Source: Chloroflexota bacterium (GTDB lineage Bacteria > Chloroflexota > Anaerolineae > Aggregatilineales > Aggregatilineaceae). From it: a stretch of 64,000 nucleotides of DNA. The notes beneath the pieces are model-generated. The model was not told the origin of the DNA and did no database searches. It saw only the letters and a program-made list of their open reading frames with translations. Positions 55,988 to 63,398 of this stretch are shown here, in pieces. Made by a program: the position numbers and the translations under genes. The stretch lies in contig JAAYCM010000115.1 of the NCBI GenBank assembly GCA_012729765.1, positions 1-64,000 on the forward strand. The letters run 5' to 3'. Positions within the stretch are counted from its first letter, which is position 1. Each line of letters begins with the position of its first letter.

Positions 55988-56587
55988 TTAACCCTGCCCC
56001 GAAAGGCGCGCGCGGCGCCGGGCCAGATCGTCCTCGACGGCGGCATCGGCGGGCGGTGGCGGGATGTGCGGCTGGGCGGCCTCAGGCTTCTGGGTGGCGA
56101 GCTGCTGGCGAATCTGTCCCAGGCGCGCGGAAAGGGCTTCGGACAGGTCGTTGGTCTGCTCGGTGGCCGTCCGCTCGCGGCGCTGGGCCTCAGCAACCAG
56201 GGCCTCAAGCTCGTTCACGCGGCTGATCAGCTCGGCGGAAACATGCCGGTGCTGGGCGAGATCGGCTTCCAGCATGGCGATATGCTGCCGCTCGATCTGA
56301 ATCTCGCGCACGATGTGGCGCGCGGTCGCTTCTTCGCCTCGCGCCAGGGCCTGATCGGCCTGCTGATCCCACTCCGCGACCTGCTGGCGCAGCCCTTCGA
56401 TCTGGGCGGTCAGACGCTCTTCTTCGTCGAGCGCCTGGTTGACACGCTGGCGCAGCGCTGCGACTTCACGTACCGCGCCCTTGCCGGGCCGCAGCGGAGC
56501 CGTACCGCGCCGCCGAGGCTCCGTGCCGGGCAGGCGGGGCAGTCGGGATCGAACCAGAACGTTGAGTTTATCGAATAAGTCAGCCAT
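55988..56587 (-). CDS. PspA/IM30-like coiled-coil protein
   Basis: A 199-residue predicted coiled-coil protein. I start it at ATG 56587 (MADLFDKLNVLVRSRL), which resembles the amphipathic N-terminal helix of PspA/Vipp1 proteins that bind membranes. Residues ~50-160 are one long charged coiled coil (VAALRQRVNQALDEEERL, ARHIVREIQIERQHIAML). The tail is Pro/Ala-rich (PHIPPPPADAA) and ends basic. It is shorter than PspA (about 220) and lacks clear PspA helices 4-5, so the assignment is tentative. Divergent from pgeF. Confidence 0.7.
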   Translation of the reverse strand: MADLFDKLNVLVRSRLPRLPGTEPRRRGTAPLRPGKGAVREVAALRQRVNQALDEEERLTAQIEGLRQQVAEWDQQADQALARGEEATARHIVREIQIERQHIAMLEADLAQHRHVSAELISRVNELEALVAEAQRRERTATEQTNDLSEALSARLGQIRQQLATQKPEAAQPHIPPPPADAAVEDDLARRRARLSGQG

Positions 56588-56684
56588 GCGGGCTATTGTA
56601 CCCGGTTGGACCCCGGCTGGCAACGGCGGTTACGGCTTTGGCGCGGCAGTGATGCCGACCATCGGCGGGAGCGCAGTTGTGCGC

Positions 56685-56690
56685 TATAAT
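56685..56690 (+). promoter_or_regulatory. Probable -10 element of the pgeF-ygg genes
   Basis: Perfect TATAAT on the plus strand 39 bases before the GTG start at 56729. The -35 region (CGGCGGGA) is poor. Confidence 0.45.
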
Positions 56691-56728
56691 CTGCTCCGAT
56701 CACCGGGCAGATTCCACGAGGCAAATCC

Positions 56729-57517
56729 GTGAGGCGAGTCAACAACGGCGGCCCCGTTTATTACCAGTTTGAGCAGTGGGCAGGCAGCGGCGCTCTGACG
56801 CATGGCGTCTTCACGCGCCTGGGCGGGGTGAGCGCTGCCCCCTGGACCTCGCTCAACCTGGGAGGCACCGTTGGAGATGCGCCGGACGCCGTTCAGGAGA
56901 ATCACCGCCGCGCCTATGCCAGCCTGGGTCTGGATTCCGGGCGGGCCTGCACCGTCTGGCAGGTGCACAGCGCCGATACGGTCGTGGTGCACGCGCGTGT
57001 GCCCAACCGTCGCTGGCTGGCGCGCGCCGATGGCATGGTGACCGACCGCCCCGGCCTGCCGCTGACGATGCGCTTTGCCGACTGTACGCCGATCCTGCTC
57101 TACGACCCGGCGCGGCACGTGATCGGGATCGCGCACGCGGGCTGGCGCGGGACCGTGCTGGGCGCAGGCGTGAGCGCGCTGGCCGCGATGCAGTCCGCCT
57201 TTGGCACGCGCCCCCAGGACGTGCAGGCCGGGATCGGCCCCAGCATTGGCCCGGAGCGCTACCAGGTCGGCGAAGAAGTGGTCATGGCGGTGCAGCAGGC
57301 GTTTGGCACGCTGGATGGGCTGATCCGGCGGGCCGACGATGGCAGCGCCTATCTTGACCTGTGGGCGGCCAACCGGCTGGCCCTGGAGCGCGCCGGAGTC
57401 GGCCAGGTTGAGGTCGCGCAGATGTGCACCGCGACCCGCACCGATGAATTTTTCTCACACCGGGCCGAGGCAGGCCGGACGGGCCGCTTTGGCGCGATGA
57501 TCGCACTGGCAGAATAG
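56729..57517 (+). CDS. pgeF: YfiH/PgeF-type multicopper-oxidase-like purine nucleoside enzyme
   Basis: A 262-residue protein of the DUF152/YfiH family. GTG start at 56729 with a GAGG site. Family marks: GVFTRLGGVS near the start, TVWQVHSADTV (metal His), RFADCTPILLYDPA with the conserved Cys and IAHAGWRGTV (metal His), and a late AQMCTATRTDEFFSHR segment. Reported activities for relatives are purine nucleoside phosphorylase/adenosine deaminase (LACC1-like) and editing of muropeptide synthesis in E. coli (PgeF). It begins a conserved run with yggS, yggT and yggU. Length is normal. Confidence 0.92.
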   Translation: MRRVNNGGPVYYQFEQWAGSGALTHGVFTRLGGVSAAPWTSLNLGGTVGDAPDAVQENHRRAYASLGLDSGRACTVWQVHSADTVVVHARVPNRRWLARADGMVTDRPGLPLTMRFADCTPILLYDPARHVIGIAHAGWRGTVLGAGVSALAAMQSAFGTRPQDVQAGIGPSIGPERYQVGEEVVMAVQQAFGTLDGLIRRADDGSAYLDLWAANRLALERAGVGQVEVAQMCTATRTDEFFSHRAEAGRTGRFGAMIALAE

Positions 57518-57520
57518 ACG

Positions 57521-58264
57521 ATGCATCCAACAGCAAGCAGCATAGCCGGGCGGATCGCGGCAGTGCAGGCCGAGATCGCGGGTGCCTGCGAGCGGTCGGG
57601 CCGCTCGCCCGACAGCGTGACTCTAATCGCGGTCAGCAAGACGCACGCCGCCGCCCAGGTGGTCCAGGCGACTGAAGCCGGATTACAGCACTTTGGCGAA
57701 AACCGGGTCGAGGAAGCCCTGCCGAAGATCGAGCGGGTCCGGCAGTTGACCGCAGCGCCGGTGCACTGGCATATGGTCGGGCATGTGCAGAGCCGCAAGG
57801 CGCGCTATGTCGCCGGGGAGTTCGCCCTGGTCCATTCGATCGACAGCCTCAAGCTGGCCGAGCGCCTGGGGCGCTATGCCGCCGAGCGGCGCACGATTCA
57901 GGATGTGCTGCTGGAGATCAACGTTTCGGGCGAGGCAACCAAAGCGGGCTGGGATGCGTATAACTGGCAGAATAACGCCAGCCTGCGCGGGGCGCTGTGG
58001 TCCGAGATCGCGGCGGTGCTGGCCCAGCCCGGCCTGGCGGTACGCGGCCTGATGACGATGGCCCCCATCGTCGCGGAGATGGAGCAGGCGCGGACTGTGT
58101 TCGCCGGGCTGCGGACGCTGCGCGATGCGCTGGCGAACGACTTTCCGGTGGCGGAATGGTCAGCCTTGAGCATGGGCATGACCGACGATTACCCGGTTGC
58201 CGTCGAGGAAGGGGCGACGATGGTACGCATTGGCCGCGCGATTTTCGGCCCGCGCCCGGCCTAG
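57521..58264 (+). CDS. yggS: YggS family PLP homeostasis protein
   Basis: A 247-residue pyridoxal-phosphate carrier/homeostasis protein (PROSC/YlmE family). PLP lysine region IAVSKTHAAAQV and GENRVEEALPKIE and WHMVGHVQSRKARY, LLEINVSGEATKAG and the phosphate-binding SMGMTDDYPVAVEEGATMVRIG are all present, with fold-type III barrel. It lies 3 bases after pgeF, so they are cotranscribed and perhaps coupled. In Gram-positive and chloroflexal genomes yggS sits in division-gene context with yggT. Confidence 0.94.
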   Translation: MHPTASSIAGRIAAVQAEIAGACERSGRSPDSVTLIAVSKTHAAAQVVQATEAGLQHFGENRVEEALPKIERVRQLTAAPVHWHMVGHVQSRKARYVAGEFALVHSIDSLKLAERLGRYAAERRTIQDVLLEINVSGEATKAGWDAYNWQNNASLRGALWSEIAAVLAQPGLAVRGLMTMAPIVAEMEQARTVFAGLRTLRDALANDFPVAEWSALSMGMTDDYPVAVEEGATMVRIGRAIFGPRPA

Positions 58265-58313
58265 CTGATGTAGGGGTTGGATACCCGATCGATGGTGGTA
58301 TGAGGAGGTTCTC

Positions 58314-58565
58314 GTGGGTGCTTTAATCTTTCTTCTGTTCCAGATGTACTCGTTTGTTATCCTGGCGCGCGTTCTGATGAGCTGGGTGAATATCGATCCG
58401 TATAGCCCACTGGCCCGCACGATCTATAACCTGACCGAGCCGGTGCTCCAGCCGATTCGCAACCTGCTGCCCCCGGCTGCCGGTCTTGACTTCAGCCCTA
58501 TCATCGCTATGATCCTGATACAGATTCTCGGCAGCATTTTTGCCCAGGCGTTTGCCGGGATGTAG
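58314..58565 (+). CDS. yggT: YggT family membrane protein
   Basis: An 83-residue membrane protein with two helices: the first begins at the start (IFLLFQMYSFVILARVLMSW) and ends in VNIDPYSPLARTIYNLTEP, and the second (PIIAMILIQILGSIFAQAF) closes the protein. GAGGAGG at 58302-58308 sets the GTG start at 58314. YggT proteins are linked to cell division or osmotic stress. It lies between yggS and yggU, as in many genomes. Confidence 0.92.
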   Translation: MGALIFLLFQMYSFVILARVLMSWVNIDPYSPLARTIYNLTEPVLQPIRNLLPPAAGLDFSPIIAMILIQILGSIFAQAFAGM

Positions 58566-58629
58566 GTTGTGCCACGCAGCGTTCAGCCGGTGAGCCAGCC
58601 GGCTCTTGATAACAAAGGATAAAAGACGG

Positions 58630-58935
58630 ATGCCGCGCGAATTCAAAATTACGGATGCCCAACATGGAGCCGCCTTCACCGTGCGGGTCGTGACCAAAGC
58701 CAGCAGCGTCGAGATTGCCGGGATTCAGGACGACGGCGCGCTGAAGATCCGCCTCACGGAATCGCCCGCCGAAGGGCGCGCCAATGCGCAGTTGATCGAT
58801 CTCCTGGCCGAGGTGTTGGAAGTCGAGCCGGACCAGATCGCGATCGTGGCGGGCGAGGACAAGCCGAGCAAGATCATCAGCGTCGAAGGCGTCACCCCTG
58901 GCTGGATCGAGCAGCGGTTGGGGCGGGGCGAGTAG
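58630..58935 (+). CDS. yggU: DUF167 family protein (YggU)
   Basis: A 101-residue DUF167 protein. ATG 58630 follows AAAGGA; an in-frame TTG at 58606 is less likely. Pattern: FTVRVVTKASSVEI, LKIRLTESPAEGRANAQLIDLLAEVL and KPSKIISVEGV, which match the family core (SPAxxGxAN). Function unknown; often encoded after yggT. Confidence 0.9.
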   Translation: MPREFKITDAQHGAAFTVRVVTKASSVEIAGIQDDGALKIRLTESPAEGRANAQLIDLLAEVLEVEPDQIAIVAGEDKPSKIISVEGVTPGWIEQRLGRGE

Positions 58936-58971
58936 GGCGCGCGGCCCGGAGCAGATGTGCGATCTGGCGAC

Positions 58972-59814
58972 ATGAACCGGCGGGGTCTGCGGGCAGGGTA
59001 TTGGCTGGCGGCCCTGGTGCTGCTCGGCGTGCTGGCTGGGTGCGGCGGCGAGGCTGATCCGACCCCTGATCCCACGCGGACACTCGTGCCGCCGACCGCG
59101 ACTCCGGCACCCCAGACGACGCCGCCCACCGTCACACCGACCGATCTGCCCCACGCAGCGGCGCTGGCCGTCGCGCCGACTGAGATTAGTGCCCTGGCGA
59201 TTCCCCCCGTCGCCCAGGAATTTATCCGTCTGACGCGCGACGATCTGCTCGCCCGGCCCGGCATCGATCCGGCGGATGTGCACCTGCTGAGCGTTGAGGC
59301 GTTCACCTGGACCGATCGCGCCTTGGGCTGCGCCTCACGCGCCGACGAAGCAGACGGACCGGCGGCAGTATCACAGGGCTACCGGATTCTGTTCCAGGTG
59401 CGCAACCGGATTTACGTCTACCACACCGATGATCAGGATACGTTCTTCCGCTGTGAGGACCGCGCGTGGCTGGCGCTGGAAGGTGCGCCGCTGCCGATTG
59501 ATCCGGTCGCGCAGTCGATTGTCGATCTGGCCGTGCGCGATGCCGCCCGCCGTCTGGGCGAGTCCAGCACGCGAGTCCGGCTGGTCAGCCTGCTGGCGGT
59601 CGAGTGGCCGGATACCAGCCTGGGCTGCCCGCGCGCCGGGGGAACCTACGAGGACCGCACGACGCCCGGCTACCGGATCGTGCTGCGGACGCGCGAGCAG
59701 GCCTTGATCTATCACGCCAGCATCCGCGATATTGTACTGTGCGCGCCGGACGAGGAAATTCTGCCCGGCATGATCCGGCAGGCGCTCCCCACGCCGACGC
59801 CCGCGCTGGAATAG
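58972..59814 (+). CDS. Lipoprotein with internally duplicated domain
   Basis: A 280-residue exported lipoprotein. Signal peptide with lipobox VLAGC followed by GG; then a TPT-rich spacer of about 40 residues. The mature part contains two copies of one domain: first copy with VEAFTWTDRALGCASRA, GYRILFQVRNRIYVYHTD and FFRCED; second with LLAVEWPDTSLGCPRAG, GYRIVLRTREQALIYHAS and DIVLCAPD. Each copy keeps two cysteines at equal places, so two disulfides are likely. Function unknown. It starts 37 bases after yggU and ends in a terminator. Confidence 0.8.
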   Translation: MNRRGLRAGYWLAALVLLGVLAGCGGEADPTPDPTRTLVPPTATPAPQTTPPTVTPTDLPHAAALAVAPTEISALAIPPVAQEFIRLTRDDLLARPGIDPADVHLLSVEAFTWTDRALGCASRADEADGPAAVSQGYRILFQVRNRIYVYHTDDQDTFFRCEDRAWLALEGAPLPIDPVAQSIVDLAVRDAARRLGESSTRVRLVSLLAVEWPDTSLGCPRAGGTYEDRTTPGYRIVLRTREQALIYHASIRDIVLCAPDEEILPGMIRQALPTPTPALE

Positions 59815-59844
59815 CTTCCCCTTTGTGTTAGCCACGAAAATGAA

Positions 59845-59876
59845 CAGGGCCGGTACTATCACTGTCACCGGCCCTG
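59845..59876. terminator. Terminator after the duplicated-domain lipoprotein
   Basis: CAGGGCCGGT (59845-59854) pairs with ACCGGCCCTG (59867-59876), perfect 10-base stem with a 12-base loop. It separates convergent genes; the T tail is short (ATGTTTG). Confidence 0.75.
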
Positions 59877-59913
59877 ATGTTTGTCTGGATTGCTTAACAA
59901 GCTGTCGATCAGA

Positions 59914-62514
59914 TTAGAGCACGCTGGGCAGCGGCTCGCCGAGCGTCATCTGGAGATCGGCCAGGGCGGCGTAGGCGGCGGCGCGCACCTCAGGATGCCG
60001 GTCGCGCAGCACGCCGTAGAGCGGCTTGAGCGCGCCGACATGCCCCAGGCGGGCGAGGGTCTGCGCGGCGATGGTGCGGTACATCGGGTCGCCCTCTTGC
60101 AGCACGCGGATCAAAACCTGGCGCGCGTTGGGCCCGGCGGGCACGCCTTCGCCCCGCCCGGCGGCCCAATCGATCAGCCACACCAGCGCGTCGGCTTCAG
60201 GATGCGCGCGCGGCCCTTCGCGGTCGGGCGAGCGGGCCGCCATAAATGCATCTTCGGCAGCGGTGCGGACATACCACTGCTCGTCCTCAAGCATGGCGCG
60301 ATAGAGCGCCACCAGCGCCCAGGGCGCTTTGACGCGGCTCAGCCCGTAGACCGTCGCGCGCCGGATCAGCAGATCGTCGTGCTGGATGCCGTCGCGCAGA
60401 ATCTCGTGACCGTCGCCGGGGATCGCGGCCAGCGCCTCGGCTACCGCGCGCCGCAGATCCTCGGAGCCATGCATCAGCCCGGTAACCATGACTTCGAGCG
60501 CCGCCTCGGTGCCGATCGCGCCCAGCGCCAGCCCGGCGGCAAGCTGCACGTCGGGATCATCGTTGCCGAGCATCGGATCCAGATCGCGGATCGCTTCGGG
60601 GTTGCCCAGCGCGCCCAGGCCGATACAGCCCAGCCGCCGGATATACGGATCGGCGCTGCGGAGCGCCTGGCGGAACACAAACAACACGTTCCGGTCGCGG
60701 GTGGCGATCAGCGCGGCGACGGCGCGCGCCCGCACCGCCGGATATTGATCGGGGGCCATCAGGGCCGCCGCCAACCGCTTGAAGATTTCACCGCGCCAGG
60801 GCGCTTCCGGCGGGGCGTCGGACAGCCAGTTTACCAACCCGAACAGGTTATCGAAGATCAGATCGGGCGCCGAGGTGAGCTTGCGCTGGATGGCGGGCTG
60901 CATATTGATCTGCGCGGCGGCAAACGCCAGGGCGTTCTGCCAGTTGGGATGCAGCGCGACTTCGGCGGCGCGCGGCGGTCCGGCCTCGATCAGCGTCTCG
61001 CTCGCCAGAAAAGCCATAATCAGGTTGTGGGGGAAGCTGAATGTATCCCCGGCGCGGCGGATCAGCAGGTCGTCGTCGAGCAGCCCGTTGAACAGGTCTT
61101 CGGCCTTGACCGGCTTCTGGCCCTCGGCGGGTGCCCCGATCTGCCCGGCGAGCGTTTCTTCAAGGGCGGCGCGCTGTGGCGGCGGGTCGCCATCCAGCAT
61201 TTGAGCGGCCAGCGCGGGCAGCATCTCCCGCACGGCAGGATTCGCCAGTCGCCGGTTGATCCAGGCATCGTACCACCCGGCGCGCCCGGTCTGGCGAGCG
61301 TCTTCGCCCAGGCCAGCCCAGATTTTCAGCGTGACATCGAGTATACTGCGCCCCCGGTTATCGACCCTCAGGCGGCGCATGGCGTGATCTTCGGGCGGCG
61401 CGTTGCGATCCGCCCAGGCATCGGCCCAACGGTGCGCCAGCCGGTCGTAATCGTCTTCGCGCCAGGGACGCAGAAAGGCGGGCGTGAAGCCGATCTCGGT
61501 CAAGGGGCGATAGCCTTCCGCCGGTCCCGCGATCACGATCAGGTTCTGGCCGTAGACCTCGATCAGCTGCCGCAGCCAGCCGAAGTACGGCTCGCGGGCG
61601 GCGGGCGAAAGCTCGTCGTAGCCGTCGATCAGGATCAGCGCGCGGCCAGCGGCCAACTCCGGATAGAGCACGCTGCCCACCACCTGACTCGTTACCGCGC
61701 TGACATGCCGCGCGGCGGCGCGGACCAGCGGCTCGGCGGGATCGACCGCGCTGTCTTTGCCGTAGAGCGCCGGATTCAGATCGACGTCGCGGATGTGCGC
61801 CAGGATCGGCAGCAGGCCGGGGATGGCGATCCGGGGCAGGTCCTCGGTGCGCGCTGCCTGAGTCAGCTTGGCGCGCTCGCGCTCGTGGGCATCGTGCAGC
61901 TTGTCCATCGCGCGGGCCTGAATCTGGGCACGCTCGCGGGCACGCAGCTCGCGCTCTTCTTTGGTGAGCGACTGCTCCTCTTCCAAAATCGCCTGCTCGG
62001 TCAGGTCCTGGAGCGTCTCGAAGCGGACCTCGCCCAGGGCCATCAGCGCCAGCGTGACCAGCGCCGTCGTCTTGCCCATCCCGCAGATACCCAGCAGGGC
62101 CACGTGCCGGTCGCCCGCGCCGAGATCGGCCAGGGCCAGCGTCTCGATGTTGTAGGGCGCGTAGCTCTGCGGCATATCGTGGAAGCGCGGCACCACGTCG
62201 AATACGTCGCGGACCGTGACCTCGCTCGGATCGACATCCACCAGTGGGGGCGGGGGCGGGATGATGCGCGGCTCGATCAGCACGTCGGCCAGTGGAAACA
62301 GGCTGCCGGCGAGGTGGTGGCGCTGGAGACTTTCGCTCAGATCGCGCGTGTAGCGGGCGCTGGCCGAGCGGCCCAGGTACTCGCGCGTGCCTTCGATCTG
62401 CGAGCCGGTCGATTCTTGCAGCCGCGCCAGCCGCTCGCGCGAGCGCCACAGCACAAACGAGATACCGGCGACTGAGCCTGCACCGAGAAGAAATGAAAGC
62501 GGATCAAAGCGCAT
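59914..62514 (-). CDS. Membrane-anchored NACHT NTPase with coiled-coil insertion and HEAT repeats
   Basis: An 866-residue STAND-type protein. I start it at ATG 62514; GGGAG (62522-62526 on the other strand) overlaps the stop of the upstream gene. Residues ~5-23 form one N-terminal membrane helix. Residues ~135-480 are a NACHT P-loop domain: Walker A GICGMGKT at 142-149 and Walker B ending LIDGYDEL at 295-302, followed by a helical winged region (SFPHNLIMAFLASETL near 535). Between Walker A and B a ~55-residue charged coiled coil (about 165-222; TKEERELRARERAQIQ) is inserted. The last ~260 residues are HEAT/PBS-type repeats (IRRLGCIGLGALGNPEAI, DVQLAAGLALGAIGTEAAL, YRTIAAQTLARLGHVGAL). NACHT-HEAT proteins are known as innate-immune or phage-defence sensors; the role here is inferred. 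Confidence 0.87.
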   Translation of the reverse strand: MRFDPLSFLLGAGSVAGISFVLWRSRERLARLQESTGSQIEGTREYLGRSASARYTRDLSESLQRHHLAGSLFPLADVLIEPRIIPPPPPLVDVDPSEVTVRDVFDVVPRFHDMPQSYAPYNIETLALADLGAGDRHVALLGICGMGKTTALVTLALMALGEVRFETLQDLTEQAILEEEQSLTKEERELRARERAQIQARAMDKLHDAHERERAKLTQAARTEDLPRIAIPGLLPILAHIRDVDLNPALYGKDSAVDPAEPLVRAAARHVSAVTSQVVGSVLYPELAAGRALILIDGYDELSPAAREPYFGWLRQLIEVYGQNLIVIAGPAEGYRPLTEIGFTPAFLRPWREDDYDRLAHRWADAWADRNAPPEDHAMRRLRVDNRGRSILDVTLKIWAGLGEDARQTGRAGWYDAWINRRLANPAVREMLPALAAQMLDGDPPPQRAALEETLAGQIGAPAEGQKPVKAEDLFNGLLDDDLLIRRAGDTFSFPHNLIMAFLASETLIEAGPPRAAEVALHPNWQNALAFAAAQINMQPAIQRKLTSAPDLIFDNLFGLVNWLSDAPPEAPWRGEIFKRLAAALMAPDQYPAVRARAVAALIATRDRNVLFVFRQALRSADPYIRRLGCIGLGALGNPEAIRDLDPMLGNDDPDVQLAAGLALGAIGTEAALEVMVTGLMHGSEDLRRAVAEALAAIPGDGHEILRDGIQHDDLLIRRATVYGLSRVKAPWALVALYRAMLEDEQWYVRTAAEDAFMAARSPDREGPRAHPEADALVWLIDWAAGRGEGVPAGPNARQVLIRVLQEGDPMYRTIAAQTLARLGHVGALKPLYGVLRDRHPEVRAAAYAALADLQMTLGEPLPSVL

Positions 62515-62525
62515 GGCGCTGCTCC

Positions 62526-63227
62526 CTAGTCTGCCACCAGAATACGCCCACAACTGGCGCACCGCACGATTTCCTGGCCCCGGCGCACACGCTGAACCAG
62601 CATCGTCGTCTGGTCCACCCGGCAGCCGGAGCACATCTCACCTTGCAGCACCGCCACCGCGACGCCTTTCTTCTGCGCCCGCAGCGACGCATACAACTCT
62701 TGCAGGTCGGGGCTGATCCGCTGCTCAACCGTTTCACGATCCTGCTTGAGCGCTCTGATCTCGCGCCTGAGCTGCTTCTGCTCCTCGCTCAGCGCGGTCT
62801 GCTCCCCGGCCCGCTCGCTCTGAACCTGGCTCAGATGCGTGTTGGCGGCGCGCAGCGCGTCTTGCAGCTCTTCGACGTTGATCATCGTTTCCAGCAGACG
62901 GTCCTCAAGCTGGGTGTGGCGGCGCTTCAGCTCGGCGATCTTCTCCTGGATGTCTTGCAGTTCTTTGGGGTTGCTGACCTTGCCGCTGTAGAGGCGGCTG
63001 GAAAGCTCGCCAGACTGCTCGCCCACCGACTGAATCTCAAGGTTGAGATCGGTCGCGTGTGCTTCCTGAGGGCGGAGCGTGTTCTGCAAGCTGGCGACCT
63101 GCGCCTCAGCCTCGCGCAGCACGCTGTCCTGTTCCAGCAGGGCGGTAATCTCGCGCACGCGGCTGCGCCGGGCGTCAAGCTCCAGATCGATGCGCTGAAG
63201 GCGGTAGAGGTCGCGAACGATGCTCAT
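62526..63227 (-). CDS. Coiled-coil protein with C4 zinc ribbon (CT398/DUF164-like)
   Basis: A 233-residue protein. Residues 1-190 are a long antiparallel coiled coil (RLQRIDLELDARRSRVRE, VSNPKELQDIQEKIAEL with the family NPKEL turn). The C-terminus is a zinc ribbon with CSGC and CASC pairs. This is the zf-RING_7/CT398 family; the Chlamydia member binds sigma-54 and flagellar parts, others have unknown roles. GAGGAG precedes the ATG at 63227. It lies 11 bases upstream of the NACHT gene, whose ribosome site overlaps its stop codon, so the two are coupled. Confidence 0.9.
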   Translation of the reverse strand: MSIVRDLYRLQRIDLELDARRSRVREITALLEQDSVLREAEAQVASLQNTLRPQEAHATDLNLEIQSVGEQSGELSSRLYSGKVSNPKELQDIQEKIAELKRRHTQLEDRLLETMINVEELQDALRAANTHLSQVQSERAGEQTALSEEQKQLRREIRALKQDRETVEQRISPDLQELYASLRAQKKGVAVAVLQGEMCSGCRVDQTTMLVQRVRRGQEIVRCASCGRILVAD

Positions 63228-63398
63228 GGCTCCTCGCTGGCTGGCAGATCGCTCAAGTCGATGTACAATGAGCGTAGAGTTAATGTTGGGCCGGGCATAA
63301 ATTGATAAAAAGCATTATACTACACGCCAGAATCGCACGGCAAACGACTGGTTGGCTTTGGGTGGCTGCAATTTGCCTTCCAACCCGCGAGGTTCTCT

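Noticed and set aside
59881-62475. An 864-codon open frame opposite the NACHT gene
   Set aside because: Arg/Gly/Gln-rich, antisense to a gene with clear domains.
1229-63227. The TIR and NACHT genes as one defence island
   Set aside because: They lie about 55 kb apart with housekeeping genes in between; no phage, integrase or restriction genes link them.
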